From SVTX01 sp964629615 (GTDB lineage Bacteria; Bacillota; Clostridia; Oscillospirales; CAG-272): 39,345 nucleotides of DNA. Numbering within the stretch: position 1 is the stretch's first letter; every line of letters begins with the position of its first letter. The stretch lies in assembly GCA_964629615.1 (NCBI GenBank), contig CAZVUD010000013.1, positions 1 through 39,345 on the forward strand, read 5' to 3'. Below, one piece after another: positions 1 through 8,767 of this stretch. A program made the translations under genes and the position numbers. The notes below the pieces were generated by a model, which ran no database searches, was not told the DNA's origin, and saw nothing but the letters and a program-made list of their open reading frames with translations.

Positions 1-1
1 G

Positions 2-685
2 CAGCAGAGAGTTGCCATTGCGCGTGCTCTTGTAAAAATGCCGAGAGTCCTCCTTCTTGACGAGCCTCTCTCAAACCTCGATGCCCGTCTTCGTCTTCAG
101 ACACGTGAAGAGATAAGAAGGATACAGAAGGAAACTCACATCACGACAGTATTCGTAACACATGACCAGGAAGAGGCAATGTCCATTTCCGATATCATCG
201 TAGTTATGAAGCTCGGTGTAGTTCAGCAGGTCGGCAAGCCCCAGACCATTTATGACAATCCTATCAATCTTTTTGTTGCAAAGTTCCTCGGAACTCCCCC
301 CATCAATGTATTTAAGGGCAATGTTCGCGGCGGTAAGCTCTATATAGGCAGCGATTGCGTTCTTGAAACTGAAGGTGTTGACGACAGAGAAGTGTTCGTC
401 GGCATACGTCCTGAGGGCTTCATTCCTTCAGAATGCGGAAGAATGGAATGCAAGGTATCCAATGTAGAGGTAATGGGACGTGACGTAAGCGTGGTTTCCG
501 AAAACGAAGCTATGCTCACAGCAACTGTAAGATCCATAGTTGACGCTGACTATAAGATCGATCCCGACACAGAAACTATAAGATATGACCTCAAGCCCCA
601 TAAAGTATTCCTCTTTGATTCCGAAACAGAGGAAAGAATATATTTCGGTGACCAGACTCCGGCAGAATCCTATAAGGAGAATTGA
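2..685 (+). CDS. Carbohydrate ABC transporter ATP-binding protein, MsmX/UgpC/MalK type (5' truncated)
   Basis: The reading frame is open from base 2, so the N-terminal part, including the P-loop, lies outside the window; 227 residues are present. What remains starts just inside the ABC signature (QQRVAIARAL), followed by Walker B with the catalytic glutamate and D-loop (LLLDEPLSNLD) and the H-loop (VTHDQEEAM). The C-terminal third matches the regulatory TOBE/OB region of sugar-importer ATPases. It should energise uptake through the two permeases downstream. Its stop overlaps the start region of the first permease, which indicates translational coupling. The substrate cannot be read from the ATPase, because MsmX-type subunits often serve several importers. 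Family confidence is high. Confidence 0.93.
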   Translation, partial: QQRVAIARALVKMPRVLLLDEPLSNLDARLRLQTREEIRRIQKETHITTVFVTHDQEEAMSISDIIVVMKLGVVQQVGKPQTIYDNPINLFVAKFLGTPPINVFKGNVRGGKLYIGSDCVLETEGVDDREVFVGIRPEGFIPSECGRMECKVSNVEVMGRDVSVVSENEAMLTATVRSIVDADYKIDPDTETIRYDLKPHKVFLFDSETEERIYFGDQTPAESYKEN

Positions 686-687
686 TC

Positions 688-1719
688 ATGAAAAAATTCT
701 TAAGAAAGATAAAATTTGATAAGTGGAAGGCGTGGATATACCTTTTGCCCGCCATCATACTGTTGCTCGTATTTACGGTATGGCCTATTATCAATACCGT
801 AAAAATGGCGTTCACGGTATATTGGGATGAAGAGATGCCCAACTACGGTGAAGACGGAAACCCCGTAAGCTGGGGCGGATACGGCGGATACTCGATCACC
901 GAAGAGCTCGGCGGAAGAGAATTTGAATTTGGACTTGATAACTTTAAGAAGGTAGTTCAGCAGGACGGCTTCAAGACCATCCTTCAGAACACTATCCTCC
1001 TTTGCGTGCTCACGGTTCCGATCTCGACCTTGCTTGCTTTGATCATAGCCGTGTGCCTTAATGCTATTAAACCGCTGCAAAAGCTACTGCAAACGATATT
1101 CTTCCTACCGTATGTTACTAACTCTATCGCGATAGGAATGGTATTTGCGGCAATGTTCAATATCGTCGGACTCAATGCCACGGACATTACGATGAGTACA
1201 TCGCTCGGTATCATAAACAATGTGCTCGGATTTTTCGGTGTAGGTCCGATAAACTGGATAAACCAGGGCTCTACTTATGCGGCAAATATTGCTGTAATGG
1301 TAGTATATATCGTATGGAACGCGCTTCCTTTCAAGATACTTATCCTGCTTGGCGGCTTGCAGAGCGTAAACAAGCAGTATTATGAGGCGGCAAAGATCGA
1401 CTCCACACCTAAGTGGAGAGTGTTCACAAAGATCACAGTTCCGCTCCTTTCTCCCATGATAACATATGTAGTAATTACAGGCTTTATCGGCGGATTTAAG
1501 GAATATACAAGTATAGTAGGTATCTTCGGTGAGAAGATGGAGCCTCCCGGAGCAAGTATCGGTACAACTCCAAGACTCCAGACCATGGTAGGTTATATCT
1601 ACGATGCGCTCGGCAATAACGAGGGTAGAGCATCCGCGGCGGCGCTCATACTCTTTGCTATCATATTTGCTGTTACACTTGTAAACCTCGCTGTCAGCAA
1701 AAAGAAGACACACTATTGA
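688..1719 (+). CDS. Carbohydrate ABC transporter permease, MalF/UgpA-like
   Basis: This is an integral membrane subunit of a binding-protein-dependent importer. The N-terminal helix (about residues 14-34) is followed by a roughly 60-residue extracytoplasmic Gly/Tyr-rich stretch and then five or so further hydrophobic segments. The EAA coupling motif, YYEAAKIDSTPKWRVFTKI, sits near residue 235 and docks on the ATPase. I chose the ATG at 688 because AAGGAG at 674-679 is 8 nt upstream. A TTG at 682 would add two residues but leaves only 2 nt to the Shine-Dalgarno. The gene lies between ATPase and second permease in one operon. The substrate is unknown; sugars, polyols and glycerol phosphates are typical for the family. 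Confidence 0.92.
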   Translation: MKKFLRKIKFDKWKAWIYLLPAIILLLVFTVWPIINTVKMAFTVYWDEEMPNYGEDGNPVSWGGYGGYSITEELGGREFEFGLDNFKKVVQQDGFKTILQNTILLCVLTVPISTLLALIIAVCLNAIKPLQKLLQTIFFLPYVTNSIAIGMVFAAMFNIVGLNATDITMSTSLGIINNVLGFFGVGPINWINQGSTYAANIAVMVVYIVWNALPFKILILLGGLQSVNKQYYEAAKIDSTPKWRVFTKITVPLLSPMITYVVITGFIGGFKEYTSIVGIFGEKMEPPGASIGTTPRLQTMVGYIYDALGNNEGRASAAALILFAIIFAVTLVNLAVSKKKTHY

Positions 1720-1735
1720 TGGGAGGTAGCTTAAA

Positions 1736-2650
1736 ATGTCTGAAAACAGTAACATGAAGGTCATGCACGAGCGTGACATGAAGAAAGTTACCTCGGCACA
1801 GAAGGTAACAAAGATACTTTCACAGGTCCTTATATATGCGTTCCTTATCATCATGGCGATAATCATAATCTTCCCGTTCTATTGGATGATAATTTCGTCA
1901 TTGAAATCCTTGAGTGAATACCGACTCCCCATCCCGACGCTCTTCCCGAAGCAGCTCCAGTGGTCGAACTATATCGGCGCATTTACAAAGGCAGAGCTTG
2001 GAAAGCTCTTTGTAAACACACTTATAGTAGGTGTAGTTTCAACGCTTCTCTCGCTCGTTATCACTGTTTTGTCCGCATTTGCGTTTGCACGCCTTGAATT
2101 CAAGGGAAAGAATGCAATGTTTGCGGCACTTCTTGCAACCATGATGATCCCCGGTGAGCTTTTCACCATCACAAACTATATCACGGTAACAAAGCTTGGC
2201 TGGGTAAACAGCACAGACCCCATAAAGGGATATGCAGTGCTGATAGTTCCGTTCCTTGTAAGCGTATTCTATATATACCTTCTCAGACAGAACTTCCTCC
2301 AGATACCCAACGAGCTCTACCTTGCAGCTAAGGTGGACGGTACTACCGACTTTAAGTACCTTTGCAAGGTAATGATACCCCTCTCACTTCCTACGCTCAT
2401 TTCCATCACTATTCTTAAGATGATGGGAGCATGGAACTCCTACGTATGGCCAAGACTCGTAGCGCATAAGGACTTCTACCTTATCACAAACGGTCTGCGT
2501 ACCGCATTTACGGATGCAGGCTCGGGTGAAGCGGACATTCCTGTACAGATGGCTGCGGTAACGGTCGTATCAATACCCCTGTTCCTCGTATTCATATTCC
2601 TTCGTAAGTATATCATGAAGGGTGTATCGAGAAGCGGAATCAAGGGTTGA
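1736..2650 (+). CDS. Carbohydrate ABC transporter permease, MalG/UgpE-like
   Basis: This is the second transmembrane subunit of the importer (304 residues). A cytoplasmic N-terminus of about 35 residues precedes six hydrophobic helices. The EAA loop reads YLAAKVDGTTDFKYLCKV near residue 195, the usual MalG position and spacing. A GGGAGG ribosome binding site stands about 10 nt before the ATG. The gene follows the MalF-like permease after 16 nt and precedes the binding protein after 75 nt, a gap that contains a palindrome. The heterodimeric permease pair with one lipoprotein and one ATPase is the standard CUT1 layout. Confidence 0.93.
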   Translation: MSENSNMKVMHERDMKKVTSAQKVTKILSQVLIYAFLIIMAIIIIFPFYWMIISSLKSLSEYRLPIPTLFPKQLQWSNYIGAFTKAELGKLFVNTLIVGVVSTLLSLVITVLSAFAFARLEFKGKNAMFAALLATMMIPGELFTITNYITVTKLGWVNSTDPIKGYAVLIVPFLVSVFYIYLLRQNFLQIPNELYLAAKVDGTTDFKYLCKVMIPLSLPTLISITILKMMGAWNSYVWPRLVAHKDFYLITNGLRTAFTDAGSGEADIPVQMAAVTVVSIPLFLVFIFLRKYIMKGVSRSGIKG

Positions 2651-2660
2651 TCTCGGTTGT

Positions 2661-2689
2661 AAGACAAGAGTCATATGACTCACGGTCTT
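2661..2689 (+). promoter_or_regulatory. Intergenic palindrome/hairpin between permease and binding-protein genes
   Basis: GAGTCAT and ATGACTC form a perfect 14-bp palindrome (2668-2681), nested inside AAGAC (2661-2665) and GTCTT (2685-2689). There is no T-tract, so it is unlikely to be a full terminator. By position it resembles the stem-loops between permease and binding-protein genes that stabilise or process mRNA so that the binding protein is made in excess. The role is inferred. Confidence 0.45.
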
Positions 2690-2725
2690 GAACAATAAAT
2701 TTGTTTTGAAAGGACAAAAAAGAAA

Positions 2726-4210
2726 ATGAAAAAGATTCTTGTATCAATGCTCCTGCTTGTAGCTCTTTGCTTCAACGCATTTGCACTTGTTGCATGTAAC
2801 TCAGACAAGCATCAGGTTACAGAAGAGCCCCCGGCAGACACAAGCAACGAGGAAGATCCCGTAGCACCCGAAAAGGTTCGCTATGACGTTCCTTCTGTAG
2901 GCTATGACGGAAGTGAAGTTACGATCAAGTTCTCTCACACAATGGGTGAAAATCTCAGAGGTGTTCTTGATAAGTACATCGATGAGTTCAATAAGATGTA
3001 TCCTAACATCAAGATCGAGCACAGCCAGGTTGGTGGCTACGACGAGGTTCGTGACCAGATAAAGACTGAGCTTACAGCAGGCAACCAGCCTAACCTTGCT
3101 TATTGCTATCCCGACCATGTTGCACTTTACAACATCACAAAGAAGGTAGTTCCGCTTGACAATTTCATTGAAAGCAAGATAGAGGTTACAGACGCTCTCG
3201 GCAATAAGACTATTCTCGGTCTTACAGATGAGCAGATAGCTGACTTCGTTCCCGGCTTCTACAAGGAAGGTACAGCATTTGACCAGGCAGGTACAATGTA
3301 CACACTTCCTATGTCCAAGTCCACAGAAGTCCTTTACTATAATAAGACATTCTTCGAAAAGCACAATCTTAAGGTTCCGACAACCTGGGACGAGATGGAA
3401 GAGGTTTGCAAGCAGATCAAGGCGATCGACAAGAACTGCATTCCTCTCGGTTACGACTCCGAGTCTAACTGGTTCATCACAATGTGCGAGCAGTACAATT
3501 CTCCCTACACATCTACTGTAAGAGGTAAGTACTTCCTCTTCAACAACGATACAAACAAGGAATTCGTTAAGAAGTTTACAGAATGGTACAACGCAGGCTA
3601 CGTAACAACTAAGGAGCTCTACGGTGCATATACATCCGGACTCTTCACACAGCTTGGTGAAGGTGAGCAGAAGAGCTACATGTCCATCGGTTCTACAGGT
3701 GGTGCTACACACCAGCGTCCTGATGCTGTTGATAACGGATATGCATTCGAGGTTGGTATTGCTCCCATGCCTCAGGTAGATGTAAATAACCCCAAGGTTA
3801 TTTCTCAGGGTCCTTCACTCTGCATCTTTGACAGCGATAACAAGCAGGAAGTAGTTGCAACATGGCTCTTCGTTAAGTTCCTTACAACTAACCCCGAGTT
3901 CCAGGCTGCATTCTCCATGTCCTCAGGTTATATGCCTGTTATCCAGTCCGTAAACAACATTCCTGTTTATAAGGAATTCATCGACGGTGCTGATGGCGGC
4001 GACAACATTGCTGCTCTCACGATCAAGGTTGGTAACGAAATGGCTGACGCTTACTACGTATCTCCTGCATTCAACGGTTCTTCCGCTGCACGTGACCAGG
4101 TAGGTAAGCTCCTCCAGTTCTGCTTTGCAAATGCAAAGGATAAGGATATCAACTCCTTTATCGATGATGCATTCAAGACAGCAGTTAAGGCTTGTAACGA
4201 AAGTCTTTGA
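2726..4210 (+). CDS. ABC transporter substrate-binding lipoprotein (family 1)
   Basis: This 494-residue secreted receptor has a lipoprotein signal peptide, MKKILVSMLLLVALCF, with the lipobox ending in VAC at about residue 24. An acidic linker follows, and then a bilobal solute-binding fold: the strand-helix start VTIKFSHTMGENLRGVLDKY, the PNIKIEHSQVGGYDE segment, and TYTLPMSKSTEVLYYNK typical of CUT1 receptors. It is attached to the outer face of the membrane and delivers ligand to the two permeases. It precedes a nuclease-like lipoprotein by 33 nt. The ligand cannot be read directly; the neighbouring nuclease and deoxyribose genes make a nucleoside- or sugar-phosphate-type ligand worth testing. 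Confidence 0.92.
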   Translation: MKKILVSMLLLVALCFNAFALVACNSDKHQVTEEPPADTSNEEDPVAPEKVRYDVPSVGYDGSEVTIKFSHTMGENLRGVLDKYIDEFNKMYPNIKIEHSQVGGYDEVRDQIKTELTAGNQPNLAYCYPDHVALYNITKKVVPLDNFIESKIEVTDALGNKTILGLTDEQIADFVPGFYKEGTAFDQAGTMYTLPMSKSTEVLYYNKTFFEKHNLKVPTTWDEMEEVCKQIKAIDKNCIPLGYDSESNWFITMCEQYNSPYTSTVRGKYFLFNNDTNKEFVKKFTEWYNAGYVTTKELYGAYTSGLFTQLGEGEQKSYMSIGSTGGATHQRPDAVDNGYAFEVGIAPMPQVDVNNPKVISQGPSLCIFDSDNKQEVVATWLFVKFLTTNPEFQAAFSMSSGYMPVIQSVNNIPVYKEFIDGADGGDNIAALTIKVGNEMADAYYVSPAFNGSSAARDQVGKLLQFCFANAKDKDINSFIDDAFKTAVKACNESL

Positions 4211-4243
4211 TATTAAAAAATAAGTATTCTCAAAAGAGTAGAT

Positions 4244-5707
4244 ATGATTAATTTGAAAAAACTCATGTCATTTCTGCTCGTCGTATGTGTTATTGCGGGC
4301 TGCTTTGCAGCCTGCAACAACGACGACACGCAGGATGATAACAGTACGTCCGACAGCGTGAGCGATACCGCCGCTGAAGAAATAACAACAGGCGGAACTG
4401 TCACACCTCCCACCGATGAATTTGTTGATTATGCATCACAGGTGAAATTTGACAAGGATTCGGGAAGAGCATGGGCAGAGGTAAAGGTACACGAGGAAAA
4501 GAACGGAGATCGCATTACATACGGATATGTTGACGGCGATACCACCCACTTTGATGTGCCTGCAAGCGTTTCGTCAATTATCGGCACCTCGGTGCTCAAG
4601 GCAAGATATCTTGCTATTAATACGCCCGAATCCACAGGACTTGTAGAGCCTTGGGGAAAGAAGGCATCCAACTACACAAAGGAATCCCTGCAGAAGGCTG
4701 TTTCCATAATCGTAGAATCTGACACTGCAACATGGAATCCCGATTCCACAGGCGCAAGATATATGGTTTGGGTATGGTATAAGACTGCAGAGGATGCTGA
4801 TTACAGAAATCTGAATGTTGAGATACTTCAGGCAGGTCTTGCAGTAGGATCAAATACACTTAGCAATTCCTACGGTGAGCTTGCAATGAAAGCTCTCAAT
4901 CAGGCAAAGAACAATAAGCTTTATGTTTTCTCAAGCGAGCCTGACCCCGATTTCTATTATGGCGGCGCGTTCAATATGTCCTTGAAGGAGCTTAAGATCA
5001 ATGCTGAACAGTATAAGGATAAGCTCGTTAAGTTCGAAGGCGTAGTCACAAAGAGAAGCGGCGTTACACTCTATATGGAGGAATTTGATGCCGAAACAAA
5101 TATGTATTTCGGTATTCAGGTATTCTGCGGCTATAACGTTCCCGGTTCCATCATGAAGGCGATGAGCGTAGGCAACAGAATATGCATGGTAGGCACGCTC
5201 CAATATTACGAAACAGGCGGATATTACCAGATATCCAATATACAGTATGATATAATGAATCCCACAAGTCCTGAGTTTGTTCATAAGATAAGCGACGGAC
5301 ACAGTGCCGCATACAACGAATTGGATCCCGATACCATTCTTAATGGTACGCTTGAATTTGATATCGTTACAGAGGATGAAGAGGGAAATGAGACTCTTGA
5401 AAAGAAGACCTTCAAGTACGGTGAGCTTGCTCATTTCAGCACAGCTACTGTAAAGGGACTCAAGGTAAAGAGCCTCTACACCACACAGGATGGCGACAGC
5501 AAGGGTGCTATCACTATCACATGTGAAACAAGCAACGGCACGACATTTACGGTTCGTACCGAGGTGCTTCGTGATGCGGACGGTAATACGATAACTCAGG
5601 ATCAGTTCCCGGTAGGCTCTCTTATAGATGTCAAGGGAATTATCGATTACTATAAGGGATCGTATCAGATCAAGGTATTTGATGTTTCAGATATCACGGT
5701 CCACTGA
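4244..5707 (+). CDS. Thermonuclease (SNase)-like lipoprotein with C-terminal OB-fold domains
   Basis: This 487-residue lipoprotein has a lipobox Cys at 20 or 24 and an acidic Thr/Ser linker to about residue 60. Residues 75-230 resemble staphylococcal nuclease: DGDT at 97-100, R121 and E129 in RYLAINTPE (matching Arg35 and Glu43), and R172 in STGARYMVW (matching Arg87). The position equivalent to Ca ligand Asp40 is Asn126. Residues 255-340 and 395-485 look like two OB folds of the kind found in Bacillus subtilis YhcR. It should act outside the cell, cutting DNA or RNA at the surface. It sits in the ABC importer operon, 33 nt after the binding protein. Activity is inferred, not certain, because the domain is divergent. 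Confidence 0.8.
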   Translation: MINLKKLMSFLLVVCVIAGCFAACNNDDTQDDNSTSDSVSDTAAEEITTGGTVTPPTDEFVDYASQVKFDKDSGRAWAEVKVHEEKNGDRITYGYVDGDTTHFDVPASVSSIIGTSVLKARYLAINTPESTGLVEPWGKKASNYTKESLQKAVSIIVESDTATWNPDSTGARYMVWVWYKTAEDADYRNLNVEILQAGLAVGSNTLSNSYGELAMKALNQAKNNKLYVFSSEPDPDFYYGGAFNMSLKELKINAEQYKDKLVKFEGVVTKRSGVTLYMEEFDAETNMYFGIQVFCGYNVPGSIMKAMSVGNRICMVGTLQYYETGGYYQISNIQYDIMNPTSPEFVHKISDGHSAAYNELDPDTILNGTLEFDIVTEDEEGNETLEKKTFKYGELAHFSTATVKGLKVKSLYTTQDGDSKGAITITCETSNGTTFTVRTEVLRDADGNTITQDQFPVGSLIDVKGIIDYYKGSYQIKVFDVSDITVH

Positions 5708-5727
5708 TATTTTAAGTTTTGTCTAAC

Positions 5728-5774
5728 AGCGCAAAATATGAAGCCACATGACTTTAAATACACAGTTTTGCGCT
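5728..5774 (+). promoter_or_regulatory. Long-loop inverted repeat between the two nucleic-acid lipoprotein genes
   Basis: AGCGCAAAA (5728-5736) and TTTTGCGCT (5766-5774) are perfect 9-bp arms separated by 29 nt, 25 nt before the next start codon. No T-run follows. It could be an mRNA processing or stabilising stem, or an operator. No promoter with good consensus was seen beside it. Confidence 0.35.
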
Positions 5775-5799
5775 AAGCCGAAAGGCATAGAAAGGAATA

Positions 5800-8700
5800 A
5801 TGAATATGAAGAAATTATTGCTTTTGATTCTTGTTCTCTCTCTTACACTTACAACATTCGTTGCATGTAAGAACGATGACAATCCCGAGGAAACTTCGGG
5901 TGAGTCCACTTCGTCAGGAGAAGAGAGCACAACAGGCGATGAAGAGCCCGGTGAGGGAACAGTTCTCGAACAGGCTATTGCTTACATCCACCAGCTCTAC
6001 AAGGATAAGAAGGAAGCTACACAGAGCAACTACGACCTTGTAAAGTCTGTGCAGATCGGTGATACAAAGTGTGAGATCACATGGGAGATCATCGGTACAG
6101 ATGCAGTTAAGCTGACAGAAAACGCAGAAAAGAACATCGTTACTGTAAATGTTCCTGAAGCAGGAAGCGAAGATGTTCGTTACACACTTAAGGCTTCTGT
6201 TACTGTAGACGGTCAGACAGCATCCAAGGAATACAGCTTCTATGTTCCTAAGTTCAAGATTTTCACATTCGCTGAGTATGCAGCAGCTGCTGACGGCGAG
6301 GCTGTTACTATCGAGGGTATCGTATCCGGTATATTCTCCAAGACAACAGGCTCTTCCGCTAACGGTCTTTACATCCAGGATGCAAAGAACGAGGGTGGTT
6401 ACTATGTATACAACCTCAACGATGATCCTAACGGTACTATCGAGGTTGGTATGACTGTTCAGGTTAAGGGTGAAAAGGACCTTTATAACGGTACATACGA
6501 GATAATCAATGCATCTGTTTCCGTACTCAATGACGGTGCAAAGACAGAGGTTACTCCCGTTGATTACACAGACATAATCAAGAATGCTGAAAAGCTTACA
6601 GACAAGGCTCTTATTGAAAAGCAGGGTATGCTCGTTACTATCAAGGGCGTTACTATCGATGAAGTTGTAGATGCCCAAGGCTACTACTATTTCATAATCG
6701 GTAACCACAAGACATATCTCAGAATTTCTACATCAAACAACGCAACAGACAAGGATTCTCTTGCAAAGATCAAGGAAAACTTTGTTGCTAACTATGGTAA
6801 CACAGCTGATGTAACAGGTATCATCTCCCTTTACAGCGGCTCATTCTACCTCGCTCCCGTATCTGCTGATGCATTTGCAAACTTCCAGCAGCCCGAGAGA
6901 AACGATCAGCAGAAGGCTGAATTCGAGCTTGGCGCTCTCAAGTTCGACACTAAGATCACAAGCGATAAAGTGCTTGATCTTATTGCAAACGGTAAGACAT
7001 ACAGCGACGTAGCTCTCACATGGACAGTTGAAGGCGAAGGCGCAACATATGCTGATGGCAAGCTCACAATAAAGATCCCCGATAATGGTTCTGAGATCAC
7101 TATCAAGGCAACAGCAAAGTGCGGCGACGCAACAGCAACTGCTGAGTGGAAGATCACACTTTCCAAGTCCCTTACACCCATTAAGGACGCTATCGCTTTG
7201 GGCGATGCACAGGCAGATAAGGCATACACAAAAGATAAGTACCTTGTTGGCGGTATAATCGAAAAGATCGTAAGCGATCAGTACGGTAACTGCTACATTA
7301 AGGATGCGGACGGCAATTCTATCTATGTATACGGTCTTTACAGTGCAGACGGTTCTACAAGATACGATGCACTTGAAACAAAGCCTCAGGTAGGCGATTA
7401 TGTTGTAGTTCTCGGTATTATTGGTAAGTACAACGGAGCAGTTCAGATCAAGAGCGGTTGGATAATCACTCACACAACTACAACATCCATAAAGGATGCT
7501 AACGATGTTGCAAACGGTACAGGCGACAACAACTACACAGATAACAAGTATCTCGTAACAGGCGTTATCGAGTCTATCGTAAGCGAGAAGTACGGTAACG
7601 TATATATCCAGGATTCTGAAGGCAATAAGCTTTATGTTTACGGTCTTTACGATGCAACAGGTGCAAACAGATATGATGCACTTGAATACAAGCCTCAGGT
7701 AGGCGACACGATCACAGTTCTCGGTGTCCTTGGTAACTACAAGAAGAAGGACTCCACAGATCCTGCAACACCTCAGATGAAGAACGCATGGATCGTTGAC
7801 CTCGCAAAGGCAGAGGTTAAGGTTCCCAACATCTCCGAATCTACAGGTTGCGGCATGTCTCCTGATGAGTATTTCGAAAACGGCGCGAGCCTTAAGAACG
7901 GCGAAGCAGCTGACTGGCTCAAGGAAAACAGAGCGGACGGCATCAAGGGTGTAGATTCTATCGGCTTCCGCGGATGGGCTCACTTTGGTGATAAGACTGT
8001 TAAGGCTTTCGGTTATGCGATCGACGGCGGCGACATCGCTTGGACAGGTGAGATCGTTGACGATGATGCTATAAAGACGATATTGGAGAATCAGAATGTA
8101 AGACGCTATGTGATCACTATCGATCTTAAGGGTCTTGCAGCAGGTACACATACAGTAGTTCTTTACGCTCAGGACGGCGAAGACAACATTTATGTTCTCG
8201 ACAAGTGGGGAGAGATAAAGGTCGTTGTTGAGGCTAAGGCAACAGGACTTCCTGCAAACCTTGACTTCACAAATGCTGCTAATAAGGCAAGCGGCGATGA
8301 CTTCATGAAAGAAAACTACAAGGATTGGACAATAACAGGTAAGCTCGGTAATACATATGGCGGTTACCTTGGATTTGGCAGAAGCGGCGATAAGCAGTCT
8401 TCCATCAAATCTGCTGCTCTCAAGACAGATAAGGCTTTCACTGTAAAGGCTGTTCTTAAGGGTAATGCAGGTACAGGTAATACTACAACATCTACATTGA
8501 CATTCAGCCTCGTTGACGCTGCAGGCAATGTAGTAGCTACTGCAGATGCTATCACTCCCGCAGAAAATGTTGACACGACATATGAGATCAAGTTCACACT
8601 TGCAGAAGGCAAGACATGGGCAGATGTATCTAACCTCCTCGTTTCTTTCAACAAGGACACAGGTAATATCGGTCTTAAGTCTCTTGAATTCGTAGCATAA
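5800..8700 (+). CDS. Large multidomain lipoprotein with four OB-fold and two Ig-like domains
   Basis: This 966-residue surface lipoprotein has its lipobox Cys at about 23 (TTFVAC), followed by a Glu/Ser/Thr-rich linker. The domains I read are: Ig-like 60-150; OB fold 155-245 (EAVTIEGIVSGIF ... LYIQD ... VKGEKDLYNGTYEI, close to the YhcR-type OB pattern); a second, weaker OB fold 265-355; an atrophied bacterial Ig domain 370-455; two near-duplicate OB folds 458-558 and 562-670; a mixed beta domain 690-812; and a C-terminal jelly-roll-like domain 815-966. No catalytic motif is visible. It probably binds nucleic acid or another polymer at the surface next to the nuclease-like lipoprotein. It is the last gene of the importer operon, followed by a strong terminator. 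Function is inferred from architecture only. Confidence 0.75.
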   Translation: MNMKKLLLLILVLSLTLTTFVACKNDDNPEETSGESTSSGEESTTGDEEPGEGTVLEQAIAYIHQLYKDKKEATQSNYDLVKSVQIGDTKCEITWEIIGTDAVKLTENAEKNIVTVNVPEAGSEDVRYTLKASVTVDGQTASKEYSFYVPKFKIFTFAEYAAAADGEAVTIEGIVSGIFSKTTGSSANGLYIQDAKNEGGYYVYNLNDDPNGTIEVGMTVQVKGEKDLYNGTYEIINASVSVLNDGAKTEVTPVDYTDIIKNAEKLTDKALIEKQGMLVTIKGVTIDEVVDAQGYYYFIIGNHKTYLRISTSNNATDKDSLAKIKENFVANYGNTADVTGIISLYSGSFYLAPVSADAFANFQQPERNDQQKAEFELGALKFDTKITSDKVLDLIANGKTYSDVALTWTVEGEGATYADGKLTIKIPDNGSEITIKATAKCGDATATAEWKITLSKSLTPIKDAIALGDAQADKAYTKDKYLVGGIIEKIVSDQYGNCYIKDADGNSIYVYGLYSADGSTRYDALETKPQVGDYVVVLGIIGKYNGAVQIKSGWIITHTTTTSIKDANDVANGTGDNNYTDNKYLVTGVIESIVSEKYGNVYIQDSEGNKLYVYGLYDATGANRYDALEYKPQVGDTITVLGVLGNYKKKDSTDPATPQMKNAWIVDLAKAEVKVPNISESTGCGMSPDEYFENGASLKNGEAADWLKENRADGIKGVDSIGFRGWAHFGDKTVKAFGYAIDGGDIAWTGEIVDDDAIKTILENQNVRRYVITIDLKGLAAGTHTVVLYAQDGEDNIYVLDKWGEIKVVVEAKATGLPANLDFTNAANKASGDDFMKENYKDWTITGKLGNTYGGYLGFGRSGDKQSSIKSAALKTDKAFTVKAVLKGNAGTGNTTTSTLTFSLVDAAGNVVATADAITPAENVDTTYEIKFTLAEGKTWADVSNLLVSFNKDTGNIGLKSLEFVA
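7171..7809 (+). repeat. In-frame tandem domain duplication (OB folds 3 and 4)
   Basis: Residues about 458-558 and 562-670 of the large lipoprotein share long matched blocks, such as YGNCYIKDADGNSIYVYGLY against YGNVYIQDSEGNKLYVYGLY, and RYDALE..KPQVGD in both. The underlying DNA is diverged but alignable, consistent with an older intragenic duplication. Confidence 0.85.
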
Positions 8701-8710
8701 TGAATTAAAT

Positions 8711-8747
8711 ACAAAAAACCAAGAGCCTCGGCTCTTGGTTTTTTGTA
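8711..8747. terminator. Bidirectional intrinsic terminator
   Basis: The inverted repeat CCAAGAGC (8719-8726) / GCTCTTGG (8731-8738) is flanked by A6 on the left and T6 on the right, so it reads as a hairpin plus T-tract on both strands. It separates the converging importer and deo operons. Confidence 0.9.
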
Positions 8748-8767
8748 TTTAAATATTAATTTTGAAC

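Noticed and set aside
1105..1866. A 253-codon minus-strand frame crossing two permease genes
   Set aside because: It spans two well-supported genes and their junction, is Tyr/Cys/Arg-rich and has no motif.
2801..3712. A 303-codon open frame on the minus strand, opposite the binding-protein gene
   Set aside because: Same reason: it shadows a clear lipoprotein gene, and there is no ribosome binding site or family resemblance.
6841..8151. A 436-codon open frame on the minus strand, opposite the OB-fold lipoprotein
   Set aside because: It is antisense to a gene with a good signal peptide and domains; its translation is Cys/Val/Leu-rich without recognisable motifs, an effect of codon bias on the other strand.
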